A stretch of DNA of 64,000 nt from Plasmodiophora brassicae (GCA_039704465.1 JASFAU010000012.1:1116001-1180000), one strand, 5' to 3'; positions 31,626 through 45,386 are shown, counted from the stretch's first letter. Numbers and translations: made by a program. The notes: generated by a model not told the origin, from the letters alone.

Positions 31626-32832
31626 ATGGCCGGGTCCAAGATGCGTCTTCCCATCGGGGATGCCGCTCAGGCCGAGTTGTGTGTGTGGGCGGACACCATG
31701 GGATGGAGGCCGCGTCCGATCCAAATGATCAAATCGTCGGGGTCGTTGCGCCTATCGCGGTTCGGTTCAGGGCCGAAGATCCCGACGCCGTCGGCAATCT
31801 CTGGCAACCCGGGTGATTCGAGAGGCGGTGAACACCTGCACTCGGTCGACAATGTCGCCCGATTCTGGTCCAGTGAAGGCGGGCTGAGGTTCCTGTCCCG
31901 GTTCCCGTCGCCATTCGTGCATGCCGTTATGGCTGCAATGGTCGGCGCCCAGCATCATCTTCTGATCCGTTTGGACCTTTCGGCCCGCGTTCAGTACGAT
32001 CCTGTGCAGGTCGTTCTCGATGTCCTGCGGGCATCGTTCTGCACCTGCACGTACCTGAAGATGACTGAAGACACGCAGCCTGACGCCCTGTACTACAAGC
32101 GGTCCGATGGACGCCATGTCGATAACCGGGGAGGCGAAGGCCCAATCTTCTCTAGCATGTTCCTCTGTGAGGGCCTGGAGCATGCCCCGGTCGACACGCA
32201 GCTAGTCGTCCTGGAGGCCATGCGCATGAAGGCGGTTTGCATTCGTCGCGGCCATCGTCGGGACCTGCCGAACGACTTCACTATCGTTGCAGTGCACAGT
32301 ACCCAACGAGGAACAAGTCTGCCGCGGGACATGCGCGATCGATTCGTCATGGAATTGTGCATCAACGATGGCATGATGCGGTACGGCGAGTTGCCAGTGC
32401 GACTATCGCTACAATGACGTCGTGCTTCACTGGTGTAGTGTCCTGTACCGGCAGCAGCAACTGGCGAGGTCGTCGCTAGAGGACGGGCCGCGGTTGCCGA
32501 CAGCACAGCTGAGGGCATTCCGGGACATGGACGACAGCGGCGTGTACGTCGCGGACACGTTGCAGCAGTACATTCGCGACATTGTCGTCTGCTCCCGGAA
32601 CCACGCGCATACTGGACTGGGACCATCGCCGCTCGGTTTCCAGGCCGTCCTGTACGCCGCCCGGATTCATGCCGTCCTGACCGGCGTCGCCTACGTTCGC
32701 CCCATCGACATCGACAGCGTCGCCGGTGCCTGCCTGGCACATCGCATCGACCTCAGACACGACATCCCCGGGAACATCAACACCAGAGCCATGCTGCGAT
32801 CGATCCTGGGCATGCTGGTCCCACCCAAGTAG
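31626..32832 (+). CDS. Divergent MoxR-type AAA protein, probably catalytically altered
   Basis: Exons 31626-32389 and 32439-32832 (385 aa; the 49-bp intron is GT-AG and phase-consistent). The core matches MoxR AAA_3 proteins: GEGPIFSSMFLCEGLEHAPV, then DTQLVVLEAMRMKAV, LPNDFTIVAVHST, the sensor/arginine region LPRDMRDRFVMEL, and the C-terminal lid (TLQQYIRDIVVCSRNHAHTG, ALGFQ-like GPSPLGFQAVLYAARIHAVL, AYVRPIDIDSVAGACLAHRI). The Walker A loop expected before YLKMTEDTQPD is not present, and the Walker B acidic pair reads CE instead of DE. Either an upstream segment is missed or this is an ATPase-dead paralogue. Client unknown. Confidence 0.6.
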
Positions 32833-32991
32833 CACCTATACAATTCAGCAATTCAGGCAATACCCGTGCCGGAATAGAACACCGAACGGAGAGTCATGCC
32901 CTGAACGCAGAAGGTCGACCGCAGCGGCGTTTGCCGTCAATGGGATTGGTGTGCGACCAAGGCGCCATGGTTCAAGGTTTCAGCCGGTTGA

Positions 32992-34938
<1,947 letters not shown>

Positions 34939-35007
34939 CTGGCTATTGCCGCTGTCATTGATCATGGTTTAATACAAGAGAGGGACCGGGGCAGAGCCAT
35001 GCGCACG

Positions 35008-36638
35008 TTACTTGCTGCTGGACGCCACCCACTGCTGATAGACGAAATCGCTAACGCGCGTGCCATAATACTCGCGCATGGACGGGTAGATCTCGTAGTC
35101 TCGGCCGGTAACCCGGCCGCGGCACGCCTTGGACCCACACTGGCAGTCGAACTCCATGACCTCGCCGCAACAGAACGTGGAGTAATCCATGGTCAAAGCC
35201 TCCCCGATCTCAATGTCGCGCGCAGCATAGATATTCAGTGAGAAGTTCTCACCGAACCACAGGCATGGCGAACAGGAATGCACCAAGGGGCGCCAGTCTC
35301 GGTGGTCGTTCGACCACATCGCCCAGACGACTTTCGTGAACGGCCACGCGTACTGTGCGAACATGCTCTTCTCCGACGGCGACCAGTTGCTCTCCACGTA
35401 CTGCTTCGTGATCAGGCGCAGCGGCCTGCCCTCATCGTGGAACACGAGCTCGCCCTTTTGGATGCGACGCGACGCCAGGACATGGTACCCGCGCCCCTCG
35501 GCAGACGAGAACGACACTTTGACTGGTGGTTCCGCCGCACGCTTCCGGTCGTTTCGCATGATGGCCGCCTCGATCATCAGCTTGGCGAATCCGGCCGCCG
35601 TGTACGGGTCATTGGCCAGGATCAGGTCAGCGGATCCGTCGCACTCAGGGTAGAACAGGCCACAGTTCGGGTTGATCTCCAGCATGAATACCTTCCCGCT
35701 GGCGTCAACGCGCAGGTCGCTGCGCCCATATCCAATACCGCCCAGCAGATTTTCGAACGCGGAGGCGCCGACCGCTTTGCACTTCTCAGCCAGAACCGGA
35801 TCGCTGACCGGCGCACACCTCGTCTGACCAAAGTCGACCCATTTCAGGTCGAAATGCTTGAACGACTCGCCGACCGGGAAGTTGAACTGGATCGGCGTGA
35901 AGACGCGCGTCTTGCCCGTGTGCGGGTCCTCGCATGCCAGCACGGTCACCTCAACGCCCTCGATGTACTCTTCAACGAGCACATCGCCGAACAGCTTCAT
36001 AAAACGGGTCGCCTCGAACTTCAGTTCGTCCATCGACTGGCATAGCGACCGTTTCGTCATGCCAACCGAGTTGTAACCGCTGGTGTGCTTGACGATAACG
36101 GGGAAGTTCAGATGGGCGCATACGGTCTCAATGTCGTCCTGCGGCGTCATGTGCGCGTACGCGGGCACCTCGATACCCGCGAAGTAGGCCAGCATCTTCA
36201 TGTCCAATTTGGTGGGTTCGAAATGCTTCGAGTCGGCACCCGTGAAGGGCACCTTGAAGCGCTCCAGGGCGTCCACAACCGAGATTCCCGCACGGTCTTC
36301 GTCCAGCGCGCCATCACACAGGTTGAAGAACACATCGTACTTGCGGGAACGTACTAGTTCCCGTACCTAGTCAACCGTCATTCAGTCGTCGGAGAAGGGA
36401 CGTGAAACGACACTGCAGAGGGGTCGCATCGAACCTGCGAGTACGCGGTCGCTTTCTTGATCATGACGGATGTGAACTCGTACTCGTCTGCCAAAGGCGA
36501 TTTGCCTACTACGTATGCCGGCGTGCACGCATAGTCGTCGTAAGCTTTCGTGTCCGACTGTGAGCCCTCGTACGACGACTGCAGGACGCAGACGCGAAGT
36601 CGAGGTGGGGCGCCGCCGCCTGATACGTCGTTGGGCAT
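35008..36638 (-). CDS. ATP-grasp (D-Ala-D-Ala ligase-like)/SET-domain fusion
   Basis: Exons 36638-36435 and 36366-35008 (520 aa). The N-terminal two thirds are a D-alanine-D-alanine-ligase-type ATP-grasp fold: VCVLQSSYEGSQS, DVFFNLCDGALDEDRAGI, FPVIVKHTSGYNSVG, VLVEEYIEGVEVTVL and the Mg-binding MLEINPNCGLFYPE. The C-terminal third is a SET methyltransferase-like domain: GRGYHVLASRRIQKGELVF, HSCSPCLWFGENF, RDIEIGEALTMDYS and a post-SET CQCGSKACRG. The splice junction gives SQVRELVRSRKYDVFFNL. This could modify a small peptide or protein end and methylate a Lys; substrate unknown. Both halves look intact. Confidence 0.8.
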
Positions 36639-36991
36639 GATGCCGTCGCGTCGGGGTCTGCGTCCAGTACGGGCCGAATCGTGGTATAAGGATCGGCGGC
36701 GCCAGTCTGCGTCGATCCACAGTCAGAGCACGTCCACACGTGTCTTGGAGGCCGTCACGCTATGTAAGGCCGAGTGTGGAGGGCCGCGAGGAGGGATCCC
36801 CCCGGTGTGCGCTCCGCCGCCGTTTCAGCGTGGTGCTTTTTTTTGCGAACCCACACACGCGAACCAAGTCGCGCGATGGCGACGACCTGACTTGCGCACT
36901 GCGCGGCGGCTACCGCCGGTACATGCCACTGCATGCCTGGGAAAATCGCACGCACCGGCCTGCACGACTGCAGTGCCACGTAGTAGCTGTA
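36639..36991. other. Intergenic region upstream of the ATP-grasp/SET gene
   Basis: About 350 bp. A tataag motif lies near 36686 on the plus strand. No gene seen. Confidence 0.3.
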
Positions 36992-38107
36992 TTATAGGAA
37001 GGGCATCGCCGCTGCTGTGCGAGACGCTGCCGACTGACGTACTGGCAGTCGTGCGGGTGCCTGTGGGCGGGCAAGCGCAGACATAGGGAGCCGCGGAATG
37101 TCAGCGCGATCGACGAATGCGCCGGGGTCGTGCCGGAGAAGCATGGTCCGGGCGGCCGGGCTTGTCACATTGGGGAGCACTCCGCGTAGGAACGGCGTTG
37201 TCGCATGCATGAGCCTTCGTATTGTCGTGTACCCGGGGCTGGAACGAACCTGACGCTGCTTCCTCATTTGCCGCGCAAAGACACGAGGCGATGCGAGGCA
37301 GGGCGCGCTCGACAACGGGCAGTCGACAGAGTTCGACACGATCGGGTTCAGCAAAGAAAGAAGCTGCGCGCGAATTTCGGCGTGTTTCGCATCGCGACGT
37401 GGACCTGAAAATGGACCCGGGGTTTGATACTCGATCATGCAGGATACGACGCAGATGATCGCGTCTATAACAAGGGGACGAGTAAACAATGTACTGTGGA
37501 CCTGCCCGTTGATTGTGGCCTGCATCGCGGTCCACGTCGACACGATTTGCAGGTAGGTTGCCTCGACTGTGGCACGGGGAACCGCACTTGGGCCCATCAT
37601 GACTCTCCAGAAAATGTAATGGCATAGCAATGACATCAAGTCAACGCTGGCGTTCCCGGTTAGAATCGCGGTTGCTTGGCAGATATCATTCTCGGTGTAC
37701 TGGGGGAATAGCGACATGGGAACGCGCGCAAGGAAAAGTCGCAAGATGCGATCGATCTCTAAGCGTGACGCTTTCACAGGGGAGACGAAGCGTGTGCCTG
37801 ACGGTGGATCAGTCATCGTAGTATTCGCATCAGCCGCCGACTGGTCCATCATGGTGTCCGCGTAACGGAAAGGTTCAGTACCGGGCGGGGCATGAACGGT
37901 TTCAAACGGAATGGATGGGTCGGCGCAACAGAACGCATTGGCCCTGTAAAAGGTATCGAAACAAAGAATGCGGTTATGGCTCGGAGCCATGCCGTTCGCC
38001 GAAGGAAACCCGATTCCGCCGGAGTAATTGAAGAAAACACGCTCCATCCGCGTCTTCCTCCACTCGCGATCCCTCTTGGCCTCAACTGCACCATTCGATA
38101 TGTTCAT
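36992..38107 (-). CDS. Unrecognised protein, 371 aa
   Basis: A long single frame whose composition looks like protein (balanced, with a helical centre such as VDLMSLLCHYIFWRVMMG and RPLVIDAIICVVSCMIEY), so probably real. No domain recognised. The first 85 residues are less convincing and the gene may start at MMDQSAADANTT (codon 86). The C-terminal about 90 residues are basic and Pro/Ala-rich. No signal peptide; the hydrophobic stretches look amphipathic rather than clearly membrane-spanning. The antisense frames are shorter. Confidence 0.5.
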   Translation of the reverse strand: MNISNGAVEAKRDREWRKTRMERVFFNYSGGIGFPSANGMAPSHNRILCFDTFYRANAFCCADPSIPFETVHAPPGTEPFRYADTMMDQSAADANTTMTDPPSGTRFVSPVKASRLEIDRILRLFLARVPMSLFPQYTENDICQATAILTGNASVDLMSLLCHYIFWRVMMGPSAVPRATVEATYLQIVSTWTAMQATINGQVHSTLFTRPLVIDAIICVVSCMIEYQTPGPFSGPRRDAKHAEIRAQLLSLLNPIVSNSVDCPLSSAPCLASPRVFARQMRKQRQVRSSPGYTTIRRLMHATTPFLRGVLPNVTSPAARTMLLRHDPGAFVDRADIPRLPMSALARPQAPARLPVRQSAASRTAAAMPFL

Positions 38108-38273
38108 TTTGCGAACTGTTGTCCACCGTTTCGACGCTCGTCGCCTAGATAGCGAATCGTCGCACGGATCTTTACAGGGTTGACGGAGCCGTGGCTGATG
38201 TGGAGGAACCTTGTTCTGTTTGTAGGGACGGAGGGGATTCCTAACCCACGTTATCTGTACGACGTCTTCATCC

Positions 38274-38879
38274 CTATCGGTTCCATTGTGCGGGTATAAG
38301 TTCCCCAGCGTCTACAGAAAGCAATACCTGTGCGTACCATCCGTGAGACCTGAGCCAGAACTTGTAGCGCAACGTCCCGCGACTTCGTTCCGAAAGAAGG
38401 ACCCTTCGTAGACTAGCGATATTGGACTGGGTCGGGGTTACACCAAGGCTACCAAGGTACTGCACGAAAAATTGCGATTCCAAGCAGCACGCCATGTCGG
38501 GAGACATCGCTGCTGGGTCGGTGGGCCAATCTGCAAGGGCGTCCGAGGGAAGGTTCAGCTGGATCTTAGCGGTGAATCCGTCAGGAACTAAAGGCTTTCG
38601 CATGCGCGCCATCCGGATGTGGGATATTGGCAATGCCGGTTCTGACGACGTCGTCGCTGGCGACTCCTTGTCGGCCGATGCCTGTGGCTTCAGAGTGTCG
38701 GATCGGACAGATGCCATGGCAACGGCTTTCGACTGCTTGAGCTCGTGGATGGTGAAGGGTAGCGAATGATCGCTTTGGGTGAACTGTTTCAGGCCGGTAA
38801 TAAGCTTCCCGATGCGCTGTTCGAGGACGTGCTCATTTCGCGATGGTCGAATCGTTTGCTGGAATCGTGTGGGAAGCAT
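38274..38879 (-). CDS. Unrecognised protein, 201 aa
   Basis: Open single frame with a Ser/Ala-rich linker (about 60-85) and a C-terminal part with alternating hydrophobic and charged residues (LESQFFVQYLGSLGV, LRYKFWLRSHGWYAQVLLS). No family recognised. It lies 166 bp upstream of, and on the same strand as, the 36992-38107 frame. The two could be exons of one gene, but I found no phase-consistent intron joining them. Confidence 0.4.
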   Translation of the reverse strand: MLPTRFQQTIRPSRNEHVLEQRIGKLITGLKQFTQSDHSLPFTIHELKQSKAVAMASVRSDTLKPQASADKESPATTSSEPALPISHIRMARMRKPLVPDGFTAKIQLNLPSDALADWPTDPAAMSPDMACCLESQFFVQYLGSLGVTPTQSNIASLRRVLLSERSRGTLRYKFWLRSHGWYAQVLLSVDAGELIPAQWNR

Positions 38880-39407
38880 GGCCGCTTGCGAGCGGCATGC
38901 GGCGACGGCCTGCTAATCAGTTAATGCACCTGCAACCGATCGAAGTGTACAGATTTGGTGTCAATGTAGTACGTGGTCTGATTCCAAATTGAGGCCCATG
39001 ATTGCTCGTCCCTCAACGCCAAACCAGCTTCCCCCACCACAGAGACACCCTCAGCAAACAAGCAGTAGGCGCATATTCTGTTCACTGGGTCTGCAGCAGT
39101 TCCAGAGCGCACATGCCTTCAATGGGGATCGTACCCAAGCGCCAGTGGCCGGTTCCTGGTAAGTTGTTACCCCAAGAACAATATTACGCCCACAGACCAC
39201 GAATGCCGTCTGTACCGTACACCTAGGTAGGCCGACATCACCTTTCCTTGTTGCCTACCTAGACTACATCCAGCAGACCTACATCGTTTAGCTCGTGCTG
39301 GCAACGCCGGCAGAGAGTCCGACGCGCGGCGCGTACATGGAGTGGCTACGGCAGGATGTCGAAGGCGGCGACGCGCAGTCCGTGAAGGCGTCGTGCAGCT
39401 CGCAACC
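38880..39407. other. Intergenic/promoter region of EFTUD2
   Basis: About 530 bp between divergent genes, no coding sequence supported. Confidence 0.4.
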
Positions 39408-42400
39408 ATGGACGACGCTGAGTACGACGATTTCGGCAACTACATCGGCGGCGCCCGATTCGACGAGGCCGACGGTATCGGCGTCGAATCCGACGGTGAA
39501 TCGGATGAGTCCGTCGAGCAGGCCGCCCAGTCGGTGTCGGAGATGCAGATGGACCGCGAGGCTGCCGGATCTGCGGCGGCGGCTGCTCAGGTCGTCCTGT
39601 ATCACGACAAGTCGTACTTCCCGTCCGCCGAAGATGTGTACGCCGGTGCCGAGACGCTCGTCCAGGATGAGGACACGCAACCGCTGGAGACGCCCATCAT
39701 AGCGCCCATCAAAGGCAAATGCTTCGAGGTCCTGGAGAAGGAAACCCCGCCTGAAACGACCTTCGACTGGACGTTCCTAACAGGCACGGATTCCACAATG
39801 ACGTTGCCCGATGCTCCTATTGCTGAATGGACGATTTGGCATAGGTCTGATGGATCACCCCGCCCTGATCCGCAACGTCGCCATGATTGGGCATCTGCAT
39901 CATGGGAAGACCTCCATTATGGATATGCTAGTACGAGAGACGCACCCTCGCCAGTGGGATCCGAATGTTTCTACGCGATACACGGACACACGCCTTGGTA
40001 AAACACGCTCGCGCGGTGCCTCGTTCGCCCACGTGTGGCGCTGACAAATGTTATTGTTCTGTGCCAGACGAACAAGCCCGGCAGTTATCCATCAAGTGTG
40101 TCCCCATGTCGCTCGTCCTGCAATCTCTGCGCGGCAAATCGTACCTGGTCAACCTCCTCGACTGTCCCGGCCATGTCAACTTCAGTGACGAGACGTCGGC
40201 GGCACTGCGTCTGGCCGATGGCGCTCTGGTCGTCGTTGATGCTGTAGAGGGAGTCATGACGCAGACGACTCGTGCGTTACGCCATGCCGTTGCGGAAGGT
40301 GTCCCGCTGGTTCTGCTCATCAACAAGGTCGATCGTCTCCTGCTCGAGTTGAAGTTGCCGCCTGGCGACGCGTACCACAAGCTCGTGCACACGATCGAGG
40401 AGGTGAACTCAGTGCTTGCCGGCTGCGGATACTCAGGTCGGCGACTGTCGCCCGAGCTCGGCAACGTCATCTTTGCGTCGGCGTTGTACTCCTGGTCATT
40501 CACGTTGCCGTCGTTCGCGTCCCTGTACGCCGAGCGTCACCCGTCCATCAATGCGGCTGCCCTGGCGAAACGACTGTGGGGCGACTGGTACGTTGATGAG
40601 GAAACGGGCTCTTTCGAACGACGTGGAGACCAGCGCACGTTCGTCGCGTTCGTCCTGGAACCGCTGTACAAGATCTACAGCCACGCGCTGGGATCCGAAC
40701 CCGGTGCCGACCTGCAGGCTCTGCTGGCCGAACTGGGCGTGTTCCTGACCAAGAAGGAGATGCGACAGGACCCGCGCCCGCTGCTTCGTCTCGTCCTGAG
40801 CAAGCTGTTCAACAACAGTGCCGGTCTCGTGGACGCTCTGGTGCGGCACATCCCGTCGCCGGTGGACAGCGCCCCGTCTCGCGTCGAATCCATCTACACC
40901 GGCGACCTGACGACCGAGATCGCTGCCGGCATGCAGGCGTGCGACCCGCACGGCCAGCTCATGGTGAACGTGACGAAGTTGTACTCGAGGTCGGACGGTT
41001 CCGTGTTCGACGCGTTCGGCAGGGTGATGAGCGGATCGGTCACTGTCGGCGATACCGTCGCCGTCCTTCGGCCCGGGTACTCGCTGGACGACCCGGAGGA
41101 CATGTCGGTCTGCACGATCACGGGCATCTGGGTGTACCAGGCAAGGTACCGCGTCGCCGTGAACCGCGTCCAAGCCGGCAACTGGGCCCTGTTCGACGGG
41201 CTGGACCAAGCGATCAGCAAGACGGCCACTCTGACGCGACCGTCCCCGGGCGACGCCTGCGTGTTCCGCCCGCTGTCGTTCGACACGATCGCCTGCGTCA
41301 AGGTCGCCATCGAGCCGATCAACCCGTCGGAATTGCCCAAGATGCTGGACGCCCTGCGCAAGATCGGCAAGTCGTATCCACTGGCGCATACCAAGATCGA
41401 GGACAGCGGCGAGCACATCATTCTGGGTACGGGCGAGCTCTACCTCGACTGCATCCTGCACGACCTGCGTCGCATGTACGCCGACATCGAGATCAAGGTG
41501 GCCGACCCTGTCGCATCGTTCGCCGAGACCGTCGTCGACACGTCGTCCATCCGGTGTTTCGCCGAGACGCCCAACCGAATGTCGCGCCTGACCATGATCG
41601 CTGAGCCGCTCGACGAAGGCCTGGCCGGCGATATCGAATCCGGGCGCATCAACCTGTCCTGGGAGCGCCCCCGTGTTGCCGCCTTCTTCCAGTCGCCGCC
41701 GTACAACTGGGACGTCCTGGCCGCGCGCACCGTCTGGGCGTTCGGCCCGGACCCAGGCAACGGGCCGAACGTTCTCATCGACGACACGCTGTCGGACGAG
41801 GCCGACAAGCGCCTGCTCTACAGCGTGCGCCCGTCCATTGTCCAGGGCTTCCAGTGGGGCACCCGGGAAGGGCCGTTATGCGACGAACCCATCCGCAACG
41901 TCAAGTTCAAGATCCTGGAAGCGCAGATCGCCGAACAGGCCATGCACCGTGGTGGCGGGCAGATCATCCCGACCGCGCGGCGCGTCGTCTACTCGTCGTT
42001 CCTGCTGGCGACCCCTCGCCTCATGGAGCCGGTGTACAGCGTGCACATCCAGACGCCGGCGGACTGCATTGCGGCCATCTACAAGGTGCTGGCGCGTCGA
42101 CGTGGACACGTGACGAAAGAGGTGCCCAAGCCCGGCACGCCGCTCTTCGACGTGGAAGCGTTCGTCCCCGTGATCGATTCGTTCGGGTTCGAGACCGACC
42201 TGCGAACGCACACGCAGGGCCAGGCGTTCTGCGTGTCCGTGTTCGACCACTGGGCGATCGTCCCTGGCGACCCGCTCGACAAGTCCATCGTCCTGCATCC
42301 ACTGGAGCCCAGCCCGCCGCCCGCGCTCGCCCGTGAATTCATGATCAAGACCCGGCGTCGCAAAGGGTTGAGCGAAGACGTCACCGTCAGCAAGTTCTTC

Positions 42401-42466
42401 GACGACCCCATGCTGCTGGAGCTCGCCAAACAGGACCAGGAACTGCAGGCGTACGCTGACCGATAG
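39408..42466 (+). CDS. EFTUD2: U5 snRNP GTPase EFTUD2/Snu114
   Basis: Spliceosomal EF-2-like GTPase that governs Brr2 activity during activation and disassembly. Exons 39408-39783, 39845-39997 and 40068-42466 (975 aa; animal protein about 972). The acidic N-terminus begins [14 protein letters not shown] as in the family. GTPase motifs: GHLHHGKTS (G1), [11 protein letters not shown] (G3), INKVDR (G4). The domain IV/V signature [17 protein letters not shown] and the C-terminal [14 protein letters not shown] are near-identical to other eukaryotes. Intron 1 (39784-39844) appears to use a GC donor (ACAG|gcacgg), because only that join restores [14 protein letters not shown]. The third exon is long and intron-free. 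Confidence 0.96.
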
Positions 42467-42810
42467 GCCCTGGTCACCCCGAGGCCGTCGTCCACCGCCC
42501 GACGGGTCACACTGCACCGTATAAGCCATAAAACAGCAGAGGCTGGCTGTGCTAACTATACTGCCGCTGTTGACGACTGAATTACTGCACGGGCGGCATG
42601 ATGGCGTCGTCATCGTCTCCTTCTCTTTTTGGCGCGCCCGGGGCGTGACGCGTCGCCGTCGCGGGATGTGTCCGTGTGCGTCGCGCACCGCCCCATTCCG
42701 CGACTTGGGCGGATCTGTGCACCGGGTTGGACGGCGCGTGACGCTGCGGCGTACGAGGCTGTAATAGTCGGGCCCCGACGGCGCCCGTCCAACTAACTGC
42801 TGCTGGCACC
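42467..42810. other. Intergenic region EFTUD2-VPS26
   Basis: About 340 bp; EFTUD2 3' flank and VPS26 promoter. No gene supported. Confidence 0.4.
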
Positions 42811-44057
42811 ATGGTCAAGGTCAGGTTGGCGGTGCGCTCGTCGTCAGCGTCGACGGATAGGTAACAGTGGGCGGCTCTGCCGGGTTAGAGCCTGTTCGGG
42901 TTCGGCAACGCGGCCAAGGTCGAGGTGGAATTCCGGGACCAGGCGTCGATGAAGTTGGTGGCGGTGAAGGAAGGGCCGGGTGAGAAGGCCGGCGTCATCG
43001 AGATGCCGCTCTTCATGGGGTTGGACGATATCGCCGGCACCGTCCATGTTCGCGTCCCGCAGGGCAAGAAGCTCGAGCACCAGGGCATCAAGTGCGAACT
43101 CGTCGGACAGGTCCCAGATTACGCGGCCGTCGTGATTTGGATGCCGTCTCGTTGACTCGTCAGTGACGTTTGTAGGTCGAGCTCGCCAATGATCGCGGAT
43201 CCCATTACGTCTTCATTTCGTTGCTCAGGGAGCTGGAACCGCCCGGCGAAATGGTACCGCGACGGGTTTCTGGCCCACAGGCACTGGTTATGCATTCTAA
43301 GGTCCGTTGTGGGACACAGGTTGCGAGCAAGTCCTACGCGTTCGAATTCAACCACGTCGAGAAACAACACGAGACCTACCGTGGCACGAACGTACGTCTG
43401 CGCTACTTTATCCGGGTGAAGATTCCCAGGCAGTATTCCACATCGTAAGTGCGCCGACCCTAAGAGAAAGTTTCCTGTTCATTGATCGTGCGCATAGGAT
43501 AACGAAAGAGGTCGATTTCGCCGTTCAGAATGTGGGCGAAGACCCGCAGGTCAGCAACACAATCAAAATGGAGGTTAGCGTGCCTGCCCTGGTGACCGCA
43601 GGAACGTGTTAAAATGATTCCGGGCGCGTTTGTGCAGGTCGGCATTGAGGATTGCCTGCACATCGAGTTCGAGTACGGCAAGGACAAGTTCCACATGTCA
43701 GACGTGGTCATCGGGAAGATCTACTTCCTACTCGTGCGGATCAAGATCAAGCACATGGAGTTGCAGATCCTGCGCCGGGAATCGTCTGGGTCCCCGTCGG
43801 TCTCTACCGACACCGATGTCATTGCCAAATTCGAAATCATGGATGGCGCGCCGGTTAGGGGCGAATGCGTCCCCGTCCGCCTGTTTCTCGAGCCGTACGA
43901 CCTCACGCCGACCATGAAGGATGTGTACAACAAGTTCAGCGTCAAGTACTACCTGAACCTGGTCCTGGTCGACGAGGAGGACCGCAGGTACTTCAAGCAA
44001 CACGAGATTCTCATGTGGCGAAACAAACCGAGTTACATTGTTCGTCCTGCCGCCTGA
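42811..44057 (+). CDS. VPS26: Retromer subunit VPS26
   Basis: Arrestin-fold cargo-recognition subunit of retromer (endosome-to-Golgi and plasma-membrane recycling). Exons 42811-42813 (or -42819), 42889-43110, 43176-43253, 43320-43444, 43498-43573 and 43638-44057; about 307 aa. The tiny first exon encodes only Met (giving MSLFGFGN) or MVK; both donors keep phase. Conserved blocks: KKLEHQGIKCELVGQ, SKSYAFEFNHVEKQHETY, IKMEVGIEDCLHIEFEYG, KIYFLLVRIKIKHMELQ, KFEIMDGAPVRGE and NLVLVDEEDRRYFKQHEI. The C-terminus is about 25 residues shorter than animal VPS26. Confidence 0.95.
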
Positions 44058-44127
44058 GCGATGCAGAAGGTGTCATGCGGCCGGCAATATAGGATCCGTA
44101 TCCAGTCCTAATATCGTCTGTCGTGTT

Positions 44128-45386
44128 TCAAATGTATTCCCCAGAAAAGATCTTTCTCTGGACAAAGCGGATGACGAAATCAAATTCCACATCGTTCAGA
44201 GCTTCCAGATCCGATTTCACTCCATTCTCCAGCATATCACTGATCACCTGCGGGACAACGTTGAGGGTCACGCAACGAGGGCGCCGACATGTCTGACCCG
44301 TCGAACACTGTCCGACGCAGCAATGGCTGGGTCATGTAGAAGGCTACGAGCCACTACAGGGATGCCGTCAGCGCCACGAATACCGAGGACGGCAGATCGG
44401 CGGCACTACCTGACCGGTCCCGGACCGTCAGCTCCTTGATAGCGTGGGCCCCGATCTGGAAACGACGGAGATCAGACCAGAACAATCCTGCCAACCGGCA
44501 CATAATCGGTCAGTAGACAGCGTCCTTCTCGTACGCATTCCAAAGACCGATGTAGCGAAGGTGGCAGGTGTAGAATTGCGAATCGAACGACGAACAAGAC
44601 CCGTGCTTGTATGTGGCCATGATAAGAGCGCCTGAAGCACACGTCAGACCATATAGGCCTATGCGGATACACGGTCCCGCTGCACCGCTCGGATTGTAAT
44701 CGAAGAGGCCATAGGTCGGCAGGTCGAACAGATCTTGCAGCCTTCGAATGAGACGCCTTGTTAGCATGTCAGGTACGCCTTTGCCGGTGATCAGGATCGC
44801 CTGCATCCGATGGTGCAGATGTCCGCTCACGAACCGCGAGAACACCGCTTCTGTCTCAGGGAAACGCATCCAGATCAAGTACTTCTCTTGTTGGCAGCAG
44901 AATTCATACCAGACCTTTCTCGACAATAATCACCATCTGGGCCGTCGTCCTCACTGCTGTACTGCGATGCGTCATGCCCGGCACAATTAGCTCAGGATGA
45001 TCGGCGAATACATGCATGATCCCGTTCGCCTTCACGATTTCACTCAGCTGACCATGAGCATCAGGTTCCAGGACGGATGGATACCGGACCTCCTCCATCG
45101 ACATGTCACCGATTGCAAGCCCTTTAGGGGATCCTTCGACGAACAGATTATGACGTGCTATCTTCAGAGCGCCGCATACGTCTAGGTGGAAGCATATGAT
45201 ACGCGAACAACACAGCATGCAGGGCGCGCGACAAACGGTACCTTGCAGTATTTGACAACATGCTGACGGCGACTGGAATATCGGGAGACTGTAGTACAGT
45301 TCGCGTGTGGTGATCATAGACTCATGCCGCAGAGGATTGTTGAATATATACGCCAGGCAGTGCAGGACTGTGTACGTACGCACCAT
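44128..45386 (-). CDS. SPO11: Meiotic topoisomerase-like SPO11, 5' end incomplete
   Basis: Makes the double-strand breaks that start meiotic recombination. Exons in transcription order: about 45386-45242, 45181-45053, 44956-44915, 44850-44686, 44631-44548, 44487-44410, 44353-44298 and 44247-44128; all phases agree. Catalytic Tyr in TTRELYYSLPIF; GSPKGLAIGDM; Toprim Glu in MVIIVEKEAVFSRF (formed by splicing); AILITGKGVPDMLTRRL; Toprim DxD site reads LFDYNPSGALIMATYKHGS; C-terminal DMLENGVKSDLEAL and GEYI. The second Asp of DxD is Asn here. The N-terminal exon(s) before MVRTYTVLHCL are not resolved and may lie up to about 45530. Confidence 0.9.

Noticed and set aside
40496..41461. 321-codon minus-strand frame opposite EFTUD2
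   Set aside because: GC-rich antisense shadow of a near-identical spliceosomal GTPase exon.
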